DNA of 64,000 bases from the NCBI GenBank assembly GCA_028875575.1, contig JAPPDF010000001.1, positions 37,142 to 101,141 of the forward strand, given 5' to 3'. Of the stretch, positions 51,129 through 60,627 are shown in pieces (position 1 is the first letter of the stretch; each line of letters opens with the position of its first letter). The position numbers and the translations under genes are program-made. Below the pieces are notes generated by a model that searched no databases, was not told where the DNA came from, and saw only the letters and a list, made by a program, of their open reading frames with translations. The DNA is from Acidobacteriota bacterium. Lineage in GTDB: Bacteria; Acidobacteriota; Terriglobia; Versatilivoradales; Versatilivoraceae.

Positions 51129-52103
51129 CTAGTTGCCGAACACGTTTGGGTAGAGCAAGGGCATCGCCTCATCCAGCACCAGCCCCAGGGACCGGGTCCC
51201 ACGCCCGGTGCTCCAGAGACCGAAGCTGACCTCGTGGACCTCACCGTTCTGAACCGCTCGAAGCTCGCTCCATAGAGGGTTCGCGGCGAGCTGTTCCGCC
51301 AGAGGCGGTGGCTGGAACCCGGGGAAAGCGATAGTCTGGACGAAGATTACGTCAGGGTCAACACTGAGGACCCCCTCCAGCGAGAACTGCATGCCGCCCG
51401 ACGAGTGCCCGCCCTGTTCCAGGGACGGGTTCGGCCAAGGGTAGCCGGTCACTTCCGCCAGGAGCCCGCCGGTCAATGAGCTCTCGGTGTTGATACCGAA
51501 ATTGACATCGGAACCATACATCACCAAGGCGGTGCGGTCCTTTGGCGAGCGCGCCCTGTAATCTTCCAGCTTGCTCAGGAACCGTTGCGCCCCCTCCTCA
51601 GCCTCCGCCGAGCGTCCCATCGCCGCCCCGACCTCTCTCAGGTAGTGGATGGAGTCCTCATAGGTCAGGGGGTTCACAATGTATAGCGGAGCAATGGGGC
51701 GTAGCGCATCCCGCAGGCCGTTATGCACGCCCCCCAGCCCGATCACGAGGTCCGGCTCGGCGGCAGCAATGTCCTCCAGGCCGGGCTCGAAGAACGACCC
51801 GCCGATCACTCGGAACCCGTCCGCCCTGATGCCGAAGAACCGTGGGTCCGAGGAGAGCGGGTCATTGACCGCCACGGGCTCCAGTCCCAGCTCGGCCATG
51901 ATGTCCGGGCAAATCTCCGTGAGACACGCCACGCGGACAGGCCGCGTCCTAAAGGTCATGAGCTCCCCGGTACTGTCCGTCAGCGAGACGGTGGGGGACA
52001 CCGACGCGGCGGCAGGAGTCTGGATGCTCCCCGGCTGCGAGGTCTCGGTTGCCGTGGTGCACCCCGCCAGCAGCAGAACCAAGCCCAGGATTCCGTACTT
52101 CAT
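51129..52103 (-). CDS. Iron-siderophore ABC substrate-binding lipoprotein
   Basis: A 324-residue binding protein. The N-terminus MKYGILGLVLLLAGC is a lipoprotein signal with lipobox LAGC. The mature chain has the FecB/FhuD-type blocks VACLTEICPDIMAELGLEPV, AAEPDLVIG and VLSVDPDVIFVQ. It delivers a ferric siderophore to the two permeases. GGAGTGAGG precedes the ATG. First of four coupled genes. Confidence 0.88.
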   Translation of the reverse strand: MKYGILGLVLLLAGCTTATETSQPGSIQTPAAASVSPTVSLTDSTGELMTFRTRPVRVACLTEICPDIMAELGLEPVAVNDPLSSDPRFFGIRADGFRVIGGSFFEPGLEDIAAAEPDLVIGLGGVHNGLRDALRPIAPLYIVNPLTYEDSIHYLREVGAAMGRSAEAEEGAQRFLSKLEDYRARSPKDRTALVMYGSDVNFGINTESSLTGGLLAEVTGYPWPNPSLEQGGHSSGGMQFSLEGVLSVDPDVIFVQTIAFPGFQPPPLAEQLAANPLWSELRAVQNGEVHEVSFGLWSTGRGTRSLGLVLDEAMPLLYPNVFGN

Positions 52104-52200
52104 AACACCTCACTCCTACGTGCTTGCTTGATCGGTCGGCTGCAGGCTCGCCTTCTTCGGTTCCGGGCCCGCAGCGTGGTCACGGTTCGGTCGCTCTTGG

Positions 52201-52446
52201 TCACAAGGGAACGGCCCGCTGTTGGAAGGCGACCAGGTCCGCGTAAACACCCCCGGCGGCGAGCAGGGAGTCATGGGGGCCGCCCTCCACTGTGCGCCCC
52301 TTCTCCAGGACAATGATGCGGTCGGCGCTGCGGATGGTGGACAGCCGGTGCGCGATGACCAGGGAGGTACGGCCAGCGATGGCGTGGGCCATCGCCTTCC
52401 GGAGGAGACGCTTGTTCTCGGCATCCAGGTTGGAGACGGCGCTCGT
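52201..52446 (-). pseudogene. 3' fragment of an ABC exporter ATPase
   Basis: Reads TSAVSNLDAENKRLLRKA, then SLVIAHRLSTIRSADRIIVL and a normal ABC exporter end. The frame starts in the middle of the D-loop (the preceding LLLDEA is absent) exactly where the direct repeat R2 begins (52447). The rest of the transporter has been lost at that junction. It lies upstream of the siderophore importer on the same strand, so the lost gene was probably a siderophore or peptide exporter. Confidence 0.85.
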
Positions 52447-52552
52447 CCATCACCACCCCACCCCCCTTTATTGCTGCAACACCCGGTTTCACCCTGTATC
52501 AGCCGCCCAGTCGTATGTGGCGTCGGCGCAGCCAGGCGACAAGTGAATAGTG
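52447..52552. repeat. Direct repeat R2
   Basis: Copy of 47607-47714. The tRNA-His-derived start has one base deleted (CCATCACCACCCCA). Its first base touches the break in the exporter gene. Confidence 0.85.
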
Positions 52553-52575
52553 AGCACACCAGGAGCCACTCGCTT

Positions 52576-52905
52576 TCACTTGGGCGGGAGGGATTCGGCA
52601 AAGCTGGCGGCTCTGTCCAGCCAGCCGGTTAGATCATTCTCGGATTCGATGCCCGCCGGCTCCACCAGCGCCCATCCCTTCATGACCCGACCATTCATGT
52701 CGGCCGGCTTGGTGTGCGGTTCCGCAAGCGTCTCATGGTGGTTCTTCCTGTCAAGCCGCACCATGAGCGATCCCTTCCACGTTCCGACGCACATGTTTCC
52801 GTTGATGGTGAAGCAGACGCCGCCGAACATCTTCCGCTCGGAGACACTCCCCCGCTCTGACAGGATCCGACGTATCCGGCCACTCAGAGGATCGTCCGTC
52901 GGCAT
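52576..52905 (-). CDS. TfoX N-terminal domain protein
   Basis: A 109-residue protein that consists of the TfoX_N fold: SERKMFGGVCFTINGNMCVG is the characteristic start, and MVRLDRKNHHETLAEP and MKGWALVEP follow. TfoX/Sxy regulates competence in gamma-proteobacteria; single-domain versions elsewhere have no known role. AGAAGGA precedes the ATG at 52905. Confidence 0.85.
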   Translation of the reverse strand: MPTDDPLSGRIRRILSERGSVSERKMFGGVCFTINGNMCVGTWKGSLMVRLDRKNHHETLAEPHTKPADMNGRVMKGWALVEPAGIESENDLTGWLDRAASFAESLPPK

Positions 52906-52934
52906 GTCGTTCCTTCTTTGAGTGCGCGCCTGAT

Positions 52935-53864
52935 CTACGGCCCACCCTTGCGAGACTCCAGCTTGTCCTTCTCTTTCTCCAGGAACTCCAGCGGACGCCT
53001 GGGGGCGCCGTCCCGACCGGCCTCTTCGATCCACCGGTTGAACACGTGGACCCCCTCGTCGACTCGCTTCCGTTGGACGAAGGCATTGCTCAACCACATG
53101 TAGAAGACGGGGTTGGGGGGGAACTGCTCGATCATGCGGAACAGGAGGTCGCTGTAGTCGTCGTAGCGGCGTTCGTTGTAGTACACCCCCAAGAGGATGA
53201 GCTTGGCAGCCGTCTGGCCGTATTCTCCCTTTTGGGCGACCGTCTCCAACTGACTGAGCCCCAACTCCCGATCGCCGCGGGCGCCGATCAGAAAGGCAAA
53301 GGGCTTGATGACGGCCGGCAGGGCGCCGCTGAAGTAGTTGAAACCGCCAATGCCCATCAGGCAGTCGACGTGGTCCGGCCGCAGCGCGGCGGCCCTGGCG
53401 TTGTAGGATCTGCCCTTCAAGCCGGCCAGCATGGCGCCCAGGTAGCTGCGAGTGATGGTGACCTTGAACCGGCTGCGATTGGCGTAAGCGGCCGCCACGT
53501 AAAGCCAGGCATAGAAGTCCCCGGCATCCTTTTCCACCAGGGCCTGACCCTTGTCAATGGCTTGAGTAGTGTACTTCTCGAAAGAACGGGCAAGCTGCTT
53601 GTTGCGCTTGTCCAACAGGGCCTTCCACCAGAAGATTCCCCCCAGGTGAGCGTAGCCAATGGGTCGATCCGGATAGTCTTCCACCATCTGGGTGAAGACT
53701 CGTTCGGCCTGGTCCAGGTCGTATCGGTAGAGAAGTTGCAAGCCCTCCCTGAGCTGCCGCCCCAGTTCGGGGTTTTTCTCGAGGAGGCCTTCAGCCGCGG
53801 CCGGCAGGCACAGGCCCAGCAGACACGCAACCACGACCATCCTGATGACACCCTTTCGACCCAC
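52935..53864 (-). CDS. Exported tetratricopeptide-repeat-like protein
   Basis: A 309-residue protein with a signal peptide (MVVVACLLGLCLPAAAEG) and helical pairs typical of TPR (LLYRYDLDQAERVFTQMVED, then YAHLGGIFWW; KLILLGVYYNERRYDD). The ladder of helices suggests a protein-protein binding scaffold in the periplasm. The gene is immediately upstream of the TfoX-like gene on the same strand. Confidence 0.7.
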   Translation of the reverse strand: MGRKGVIRMVVVACLLGLCLPAAAEGLLEKNPELGRQLREGLQLLYRYDLDQAERVFTQMVEDYPDRPIGYAHLGGIFWWKALLDKRNKQLARSFEKYTTQAIDKGQALVEKDAGDFYAWLYVAAAYANRSRFKVTITRSYLGAMLAGLKGRSYNARAAALRPDHVDCLMGIGGFNYFSGALPAVIKPFAFLIGARGDRELGLSQLETVAQKGEYGQTAAKLILLGVYYNERRYDDYSDLLFRMIEQFPPNPVFYMWLSNAFVQRKRVDEGVHVFNRWIEEAGRDGAPRRPLEFLEKEKDKLESRKGGP

Positions 53865-54078
53865 GGCCCCTCACCTCCGGAACCATTGTACTGCACCCAC
53901 CCCCACCCCGACGCTTTACAATCGGTCCGGAAAGGACTAAGTTTTGGGCGTCGCTCAGTCATTCCAACCCCCAGTCAACTCCATAGCACGGGTGCCCCGG
54001 AATCCCGTACGAGGGGGAAGCGGCTTCCAAGCCTGGATCCATCAGGCAAATACCATCGTTGAATCGAGAGGGTGTGCT

Positions 54079-55389
54079 ATGAAGCAGCCGGCAAGCGAGG
54101 GTCAGCGGGTGTCTCGCCGCGGTTTCATGGTCCAGGCCGGGTCGGCAGGCCTGGCCCTGGGAGTGGCCCCGGAGAGCAGCTACGCACAATCAGGAGGTAA
54201 AGGCGCCATGAAGATTACCGGGATCCAGACCTACAAATTTTCGGTCCCGACCGGTCAGGAAATTCGCGATCCCGGCACCGGAGAACTCATTTCAAGCACG
54301 GCCAAGCCCTGGCTCTTCCTGAAGATCACCACCAATTCCGGAATCGTGGGCTGGGGCGAGGGCAGCGGCGAGTGGCTGGTGCCTTCGGTAGAGGCCACCC
54401 TGCACGAGTGGAAGCCGCTGCTGATCGGACAGGATCCGCTGGGCGTGGTCCGGTTGACGGAGGACATCCAGAACCGGCTTCCCTGGAAGGGCGGAGCCAC
54501 CTTCGGCACGGCCATCGCGGCCATCAACATCGCGCTCTACGATATCGCCGGCAAGGCCTGGGGGGTGCCCATCCACACCATCCTGGGAGGCCGCAAACGC
54601 CACAAGGTCAGGGTCTATACCGGAGGCGCCCTGTTCGACAGCCCCGAGGCGGCCGTGGAGAAAGCCAGAAGCGTGGCCGAGGCCGGCTTTGCCGGGGTCA
54701 AGGGAAATCCCCTGGAGACCCGCACCTGGCCCATGGACGAGGCCGCCGTGGCCCACAGCGTGGCCTGCGTGGAGGCCATGCGCAGCGCCATGGGCCCTGG
54801 CTTCGACATCCTTCTGGACACCCACGGAAGCCCCACCCCGGAGCTCAGCATCGACTACGCCCGCCGGGTGGCGCCCTACAAGCCGCTCTTTCTGGAAGAA
54901 CCCGTCAAGGTGGGCTCCATCGATGCCTTGCTGGCGGTCTCCAGGAACAGTCCCGTGCCCATTGCCACCGGAGAGAAGCTCTTTACCCTGAACGACTTCA
55001 AACCCATTATCGACCAGCGGGCCTGCGCCGTGCTGCAGCCGGACACGCTGCACGCTTTCGGGATCACTTCGCTGCTGGAGATCGCCAAGGCCGCCGAGCA
55101 GAACCAGATGCTGATGGCCCCCCATATCGGAGGCGGGCCGCTCTACTACGGCGCCAGCCTGGCCGCCGATTCGGTGATGAACAACTTCCTGATCCAGGAG
55201 ACCGGCTATTGGGATCTGTTCGACCGCTTCGTGGAGCACGAATGGCGGATCAAGGACGGGTACGTCAACGTGACCGACCTGCCGGGGCTGGGAGTCGAGG
55301 TCAAGGAGCAGGACATCGCCAAGATGGACTACCAGCCGCTGCCCTTCCGGCAATACCGCCACGAGGACGGGAGCTGGAAGGGGTGGTAG
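54079..55389 (+). CDS. Tat-exported enolase-superfamily enzyme
   Basis: A 436-residue mandelate racemase/muconate-lactonizing type protein. The N-terminus has SRRGFM plus a hydrophobic stretch, a Tat signal, so it is exported folded. Metal-site text: the Asp in DILLDTHGSP, the Glu in LFLEEPVK, and the Glu in ATGEKLF; GVKGNPL supplies a Lys on strand 2 and APHIGGGP the C-terminal His. An exported enolase-family enzyme is unusual and would act on an extracellular acid sugar. GGGTG upstream of the ATG at 54079 is a weak ribosome site. Confidence 0.8.
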   Translation: MKQPASEGQRVSRRGFMVQAGSAGLALGVAPESSYAQSGGKGAMKITGIQTYKFSVPTGQEIRDPGTGELISSTAKPWLFLKITTNSGIVGWGEGSGEWLVPSVEATLHEWKPLLIGQDPLGVVRLTEDIQNRLPWKGGATFGTAIAAINIALYDIAGKAWGVPIHTILGGRKRHKVRVYTGGALFDSPEAAVEKARSVAEAGFAGVKGNPLETRTWPMDEAAVAHSVACVEAMRSAMGPGFDILLDTHGSPTPELSIDYARRVAPYKPLFLEEPVKVGSIDALLAVSRNSPVPIATGEKLFTLNDFKPIIDQRACAVLQPDTLHAFGITSLLEIAKAAEQNQMLMAPHIGGGPLYYGASLAADSVMNNFLIQETGYWDLFDRFVEHEWRIKDGYVNVTDLPGLGVEVKEQDIAKMDYQPLPFRQYRHEDGSWKGW

Positions 55390-55411
55390 GGACGCTGCGG
55401 CTGGATCCCCA

Positions 55412-57214
55412 TCATCCCCCGCTGACTCGAACCGGCTCGGCCTTCTCCGGAGTGACCCGGATGAGCTGGGCCCGCACTTGGGGATCCGAATACTTCCCGT
55501 CGTAGATGTAGAGCACCACGTCGGGCTCCACCTCCAGTGAGAATCCGTTGGCGTAGAAGGGCGTGTCGATCCGTGTCGTCCGCCAGGTCATGCCGTCGTC
55601 CCGGCTCACCTGCAGGCCCACTCCGGGATGGCGCCCGGCGATCACCAGGTAACCGGAAGCGGTGGAGGTCATGGAGTTGGTGGCCGCGTACATGGGGAAG
55701 GGTCCCCGGGCGGCCGGACTCCAGCTCTTGCCCCCGTCGGTGGACCAGCTCTCCCACATCCAGGGCGAGGTGTAGGCCCGAATCAGGGCTACGACATGTC
55801 CCTGGCGGGTCTCCGCCGCCGAGACCTCCGAACCCGTCTCCTTGGCCACCATGAAGTAGTGGGGACTGGGGTTGGGGCCGTTGACGTCAACCGGATCCGA
55901 CCAGGTCTTCCCCCCGTCGGTCGAGCGGATGGAGAAGCCGAAATCGGCCTCGGTGATGGGTCCCCAGTAACGAACCCCGCCTTTCTCCTTGATGGCGCCG
56001 TGCACGCTCTCGTTGGGTCCCACCGCGTAGCCGAAGCGCAGCAGAGTCCCGTTCTTCAGTTCCACTATCTTTCCCACGTAGGCGTTTCCCACCTCCAGGC
56101 CCTTGGCGAACTTCATGCGGCCCCGCTCCTCGATGTCCCCCCAGGTCTTGCCGTTGTCGCTGGAGGCGGCGGTGAGAATCCGGAAGGGAGGCTCGTTCTG
56201 GACCCAGTGCAGCCGCAGCAGGCCGTCGGGACCGGTGTGGAAGGATCCGCTCTTGAGGGCCTCCGGAAGCTTCCAAGGCTCGGACCAGCTTCTGGCGTTG
56301 TCGGTGGAGCGGAGCAGCACCTGCACGGCTCCGGGGACCAGGTGCTCCTTGGCCACCGCCAGCTTCATGATCAGGTCGCCGTTGGGAGCCCGCCCCAGAC
56401 TGGAGGCGTACTGCCACTTGCCCAGAGGGGTGTCGCCCAGGGGGTAGATATAGTTCCGGACCGGCTTGGGACCCGGGTCCCAGGCCACCGAGGCGTCTTT
56501 CCGCCCCCGAATCCTCACGTTTCGGAAACTGCTGCCGGCCCCGATATTGACGATGGGATCCCCGTAAGGGCCGATGGTGTCGGGATCCCGGGCGTTAAAG
56601 CTCTCCAAGCCCACGAAGCCCGGTCCGGCGTAGGTGTCGTCCCTGACCACCGGTTGCGGGCGGCCATTCACCCAGAGACGAAATTCCGGCCCCTCGACCA
56701 CCAGTCTGACCTTGTGCCAGATCCCGATCTCGCTGGGCGCGCCGCTGACCAGCTCCTTCTGCAGAAAGTGCACCCACCCCGATTCGTCCACCTTGGAGAT
56801 GGCCGCCCAGAAGTGTTCCGCGCGGTACTGTTGGCCGGTGCAGGGGAAGTGGGCCATGTAGTAATGCCGGGCATCTCGGGCGCGAAAGATCAGCCCGGCG
56901 CCGCAGTTCTGGATGTTCCAGCGGAAGTCGAACTCGGCCTCGAAGTCGGTATAGGCCCGGCTGGTGTTGAAGGCCAGGTGCTCGTCGGCCACCTTCCTGG
57001 GCGGAGTCATCACCCCCTCCGCGCTCTCCTCCCACTCCCCTCCGATGAACTGCCACTGGTCCTTGCCGAGGCTCACTGACTCGAACTCCGTCGGGGACGG
57101 GCCGGGGAGGGTGCAGCCGGACCCTGCCAGCAGCAGGAGCAGGCAGACGGCCGGCAGCAGCCGGATTCGATCCTTCAGGGAAACGGCATTCATGGAAACT
57201 CTGGCTGACCGCAT
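55412..57214 (-). CDS. DUF1080-like plus sialidase-type propeller lipoprotein
   Basis: A 600-residue lipoprotein (signal end LLLLAGSGC). The first domain (about 45-240) is a concanavalin-like DUF1080/3-keto-disaccharide-hydrolase-type jelly roll (FDFRWNIQNCGAGLIFRARD, GIWHKVRLVVEGPEFRLWVN). The second is a six-bladed propeller with Asp boxes: SSDNGKTWGD, STDGGKTWSD, STDGGKSWSP, SRDDGMTWRT. Likely a surface-attached glycan-binding or hydrolysing protein. Confidence 0.78.
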   Translation of the reverse strand: MRSARVSMNAVSLKDRIRLLPAVCLLLLLAGSGCTLPGPSPTEFESVSLGKDQWQFIGGEWEESAEGVMTPPRKVADEHLAFNTSRAYTDFEAEFDFRWNIQNCGAGLIFRARDARHYYMAHFPCTGQQYRAEHFWAAISKVDESGWVHFLQKELVSGAPSEIGIWHKVRLVVEGPEFRLWVNGRPQPVVRDDTYAGPGFVGLESFNARDPDTIGPYGDPIVNIGAGSSFRNVRIRGRKDASVAWDPGPKPVRNYIYPLGDTPLGKWQYASSLGRAPNGDLIMKLAVAKEHLVPGAVQVLLRSTDNARSWSEPWKLPEALKSGSFHTGPDGLLRLHWVQNEPPFRILTAASSDNGKTWGDIEERGRMKFAKGLEVGNAYVGKIVELKNGTLLRFGYAVGPNESVHGAIKEKGGVRYWGPITEADFGFSIRSTDGGKTWSDPVDVNGPNPSPHYFMVAKETGSEVSAAETRQGHVVALIRAYTSPWMWESWSTDGGKSWSPAARGPFPMYAATNSMTSTASGYLVIAGRHPGVGLQVSRDDGMTWRTTRIDTPFYANGFSLEVEPDVVLYIYDGKYSDPQVRAQLIRVTPEKAEPVRVSGG

Positions 57215-57305
57215 GATTCATTCTCCTTGGGACTGTGGGTGGGCGTCCGTTGGCACCCGCCAATGGGGGACCACTCTCCGATGCGGTGCAGTTCAATGCC
57301 CCCGA

Positions 57306-58820
57306 TCACACCTTGGCGGAGAGGCCCTGGGCCATCTTGATCTCTTCAGCGTAGTTGACGGTAAAAGCGGTGGCGTGGCACATGTAGTTGAAAAGCCAGG
57401 CCGCCGACGGCATGCCCGTGCCGGAGCGCTTCATGCCCCCGAAGGGCAGGTGCACCTCGGCGCCGATGGTGGGCAGATTGACATATTTCAGACCGCATCT
57501 GCCCAGCACCTTGAACTCCCTCATCTTGCGGAAGTCATCCGTCATCAGCGACATGGAAAGCCCAAATTCGCTGGCGTTGGCCACCTGCATGGCTTCCTCG
57601 AAATCCTCCACCGGCACGATCACCACGTTGGGGGTGAAAAACTCCTGGGTCAGGGCAAAGGTCCCGGGGCGATGGGACATCCGGAAGACGTTGGGACGGA
57701 CGAAGTTGCCCGGGCCTTCCCGACTCCCCTGGCGCAGGCGGTCCTCACACTCCTCCTCGATCCGGGAAGCGCAGGCCTCGAACTTGTCCACCGCCTTCTC
57801 ATTGATCAGGGGTCCGGCCAGGAAGGCAGCGTCCAGCGGATCTCCGAAGCGGACCCGGTCGGTGACTTCCAGGAAGCGCCGGGTGAACTCGGGTTCGATC
57901 GACTTCTGGACAATCAACAGGTCCGCCGACACGCATCGCTGGTGGGTGGTCTTGTAGGCCGACAGGATGGCCGAGTTGACGGCCAGCTCCAGGTTGGCGT
58001 CCTCCAGCACGATCAGCGAATTCTTGCCCCCCATCTCGCACACCGCGAACTTGTCGTAGTGGGAAGCGGCAATCTGCTTGACCCTGGACCCCACCCCATG
58101 AGAGCCGGTGAAGAGCTGTCCCACCGTGTCCGGGTGCCGGACCAGGTGCTCCCCCACCTCTCCCGAGCCGTAGACCAGGTTGAGCACGCCCGGAGGCGCC
58201 TCGTGCTCCCGGGCCGCCAGGTCGAACAGCCGCACCACGTATTGGGCCGTCAAGGGAGTCTCCTCGGAGGGCTTGAAGACCACCGGATTGCCACAGACCA
58301 GGGCGGGCCCGATCAGCCAGGTGGGAATGGCCGCCGGAAAGTTCCAGGGGGTGATGACGGTGCAGACGCCGCGCGGGGCCAGGTAGATCTCGGCTTCCTT
58401 GTCGGGGATTTCCGAGGCTACCCGTTCGCCGATGGGCTGGCGGCCCCGGCCCGCGCAATACTGCAGCATGTGGATGGCCTCCACCACGTCGGCACTGGAC
58501 TCGTCCAGGTGCTTTCCGCTCTCGATCGCCATCAGGAGTGCCAGCTCGGACTGGTGCTTGCGAACCTGCTGGACCCAGGTATCCACCACTTCGGCCCGCC
58601 GGACCCAGGACCACTTCAAGTGGTTCCCCCAGGTGCCCAGGGCATCGTTGGCCGCGGCCACGGCCCGATCCAGGCTTTCGACTTGAGAGACGGGAACCGA
58701 TCCGATGACGGAGTGGTCGGAGGGGTTGAGCACCTCCAGTTCCTCCCGGTGGGCTTTCCATTCCCCCGCGATATATTCTCTGCCCTGGCGGGTCCGGGGC
58801 TCGATTGATGGTCTGAGCAT
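57306..58820 (-). CDS. NAD(P)-dependent aldehyde dehydrogenase
   Basis: A 504-residue enzyme of the ALDH superfamily. TPWNFPAAIPTWLIGPALVCG and VVFKPSEETPL bind the cofactor, VCEMGGKNSLIVLEDA has the catalytic Glu, and THQRCVSADLLIV the catalytic Cys. It is close in layout to ketoglutarate-semialdehyde/succinate-semialdehyde dehydrogenases and would oxidise an aldehyde produced by acid-sugar breakdown. It follows the enolase-family and sialidase-type genes. Confidence 0.88.
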   Translation of the reverse strand: MLRPSIEPRTRQGREYIAGEWKAHREELEVLNPSDHSVIGSVPVSQVESLDRAVAAANDALGTWGNHLKWSWVRRAEVVDTWVQQVRKHQSELALLMAIESGKHLDESSADVVEAIHMLQYCAGRGRQPIGERVASEIPDKEAEIYLAPRGVCTVITPWNFPAAIPTWLIGPALVCGNPVVFKPSEETPLTAQYVVRLFDLAAREHEAPPGVLNLVYGSGEVGEHLVRHPDTVGQLFTGSHGVGSRVKQIAASHYDKFAVCEMGGKNSLIVLEDANLELAVNSAILSAYKTTHQRCVSADLLIVQKSIEPEFTRRFLEVTDRVRFGDPLDAAFLAGPLINEKAVDKFEACASRIEEECEDRLRQGSREGPGNFVRPNVFRMSHRPGTFALTQEFFTPNVVIVPVEDFEEAMQVANASEFGLSMSLMTDDFRKMREFKVLGRCGLKYVNLPTIGAEVHLPFGGMKRSGTGMPSAAWLFNYMCHATAFTVNYAEEIKMAQGLSAKV

Positions 58821-59164
58821 GGCAGATTATTCCGGGCGGCCGCCGGTCGCGATCGCCCGTCCGGATAGAGGCTGTTGGGCGTCTCGACCCCGGGCCGTCC
58901 CCGTGGGGGCCCCGGGGCCATATCCAATGGCGCGGTAATTTCCGTTTCGCGCGGCATTCTATCGCAGTTGCCGGACCGATTGACAGACCATTCCCCAGGC
59001 TGCACAATCGGTGTTTTCCGGCGGATCCATCAGGGAACGGCGGGACCTCGGATGTTCGGTTTCACGGGCTCCAGGCGGTTTTGGCGGAGTCGGAACCCGA
59101 TCCGCTGCTCCTGACCAATCAGCCGGCAGAATCCCGACCGACGGCCGGAAATCCAGGCTGAGAG

Positions 59165-60556
59165 ATGCTGAAAAACGAGGTGTCTTCAACCGGCATGCGC
59201 CCGCCCAGCCTGCAACGCGGGAGGGGGCTCCCAGTTCTTGTCCTGGCGGTGTTTTTCCTGGGAATGGCCGGCCATCTTTGGGCCGCTCCTCCCAACATCC
59301 TGCTCATCATCGCCGACGATCAGGGCTATGGCGACTTCGGCTTCATGGGCAACCCGCTGGTGCGGACCCCGCACATCGACGACCTGGCCAGACGCTCGGC
59401 CCGATTCGTCAACGGCTACGTCCCCAACAGCCTCTGCCGCCCCTCGCTGGCCACCCTGCTGACGGGGCTCTACCCCCATCAGAGCGGCGTCACCTTCAAC
59501 CGCCCCTATTTCGATCTGCCCCATTCCCTGGAGAACCGGCATCGAGCCAGCTACCTCGTGCGCCGGGTGGACACCCTTCCCCGCCTGCTCTCCCGGGCCG
59601 GATACCGGACGCTGCAGACCGGCAAGCACTGGGAAGGCGATTTCGCCAACGCGGGGTTCGACGAGGGCATGACCCTGGCCCGGCCTCATCCGATCGAGAA
59701 GGACCCGGCCTTTGCGCGACTGGGCATGAAATCGGGGCACGGCAACGGCGACGCCGGACTGACCATCGGACGGCAGACCCTGCAGCCCATCCATGACTTC
59801 GTCGACCGGGCGGCCGCGGACGGAATGCCCTTCTTCGTCTGGTATGCGCCTTTCCTGCCCCATCTGCCCCACAACCCGCCCCGCCGGCACCTCGAGCCCT
59901 ACGTGGAGGATTCCCGGGTACCCGACCACCTGGCTCCCTACTACGCCTGCATCACCTGGCTGGACGAAACCGTGGGAGAACTGCTGGGCGCCTTGCGACA
60001 AAGGGATCTGCTGCGCCAGACCCTGGTGGTCTTCGTGGTCGACAACGGCTACATGGTGGATCCGGAGAATCCCAACCTGTCGCTGCGCAGCAAGAACACC
60101 CCCTTCGAGCAGGGCATCAGGACTCCCATCCTGATCGGTTGGGAGGACCAGGCCAGACCCGGCACCCATGCCGGCCTGGTGAGCACCATCGACCTGGTGC
60201 CGACGCTGCTGGCCGCGGCCGGCATCGCGGAGACGGGGGCGGAGCTTCCGGGGATGGACCTGATGCCGGTGATCCGGGGCCGGTCCACCCTTCCTGCGCG
60301 GCCGGTCTTCGGCGAGATCTATCGCGGCTATGCCATGGAACTGGAACAGCCAGAAGCCGAGGTCCTCTTCCGCTGGGTGCGCTGGGGGAATCACAAGCTG
60401 ATTCTCCCCGAGGGTTCGGATGAGGGGGAAATGCTGTTCGATTTGACTGCCGACCCCAACGAGTTGAACAATCTGGCCGGGAGTCCCCAACTGAGGAACC
60501 GCCGGCAGGAGATGAAACGGCTGCTGGACGGCTGGTGGAACCCGCGAAAGGAATAG
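59165..60556 (+). CDS. Sulfatase, formylglycine-dependent
   Basis: A 463-residue arylsulfatase-like protein. Signal segment 22-41, then PNILLIIADDQGYGDFG with the metal Asp pair. The maturation motif is C91-R-P-S94 in SLCRPSLATLLTG, where Cys becomes formylglycine. Acts in the periplasm or outside on sulfated glycans or similar esters. It is followed by a second sulfatase on the same strand. Confidence 0.9.
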   Translation: MLKNEVSSTGMRPPSLQRGRGLPVLVLAVFFLGMAGHLWAAPPNILLIIADDQGYGDFGFMGNPLVRTPHIDDLARRSARFVNGYVPNSLCRPSLATLLTGLYPHQSGVTFNRPYFDLPHSLENRHRASYLVRRVDTLPRLLSRAGYRTLQTGKHWEGDFANAGFDEGMTLARPHPIEKDPAFARLGMKSGHGNGDAGLTIGRQTLQPIHDFVDRAAADGMPFFVWYAPFLPHLPHNPPRRHLEPYVEDSRVPDHLAPYYACITWLDETVGELLGALRQRDLLRQTLVVFVVDNGYMVDPENPNLSLRSKNTPFEQGIRTPILIGWEDQARPGTHAGLVSTIDLVPTLLAAAGIAETGAELPGMDLMPVIRGRSTLPARPVFGEIYRGYAMELEQPEAEVLFRWVRWGNHKLILPEGSDEGEMLFDLTADPNELNNLAGSPQLRNRRQEMKRLLDGWWNPRKE

Positions 60557-60627
60557 TGCCGGCGGCGATGCGAACCGGTGACCTGGACCATTCAGGCGGG
60601 GACCTGGAGAAGGGCGAGGCTGACACC

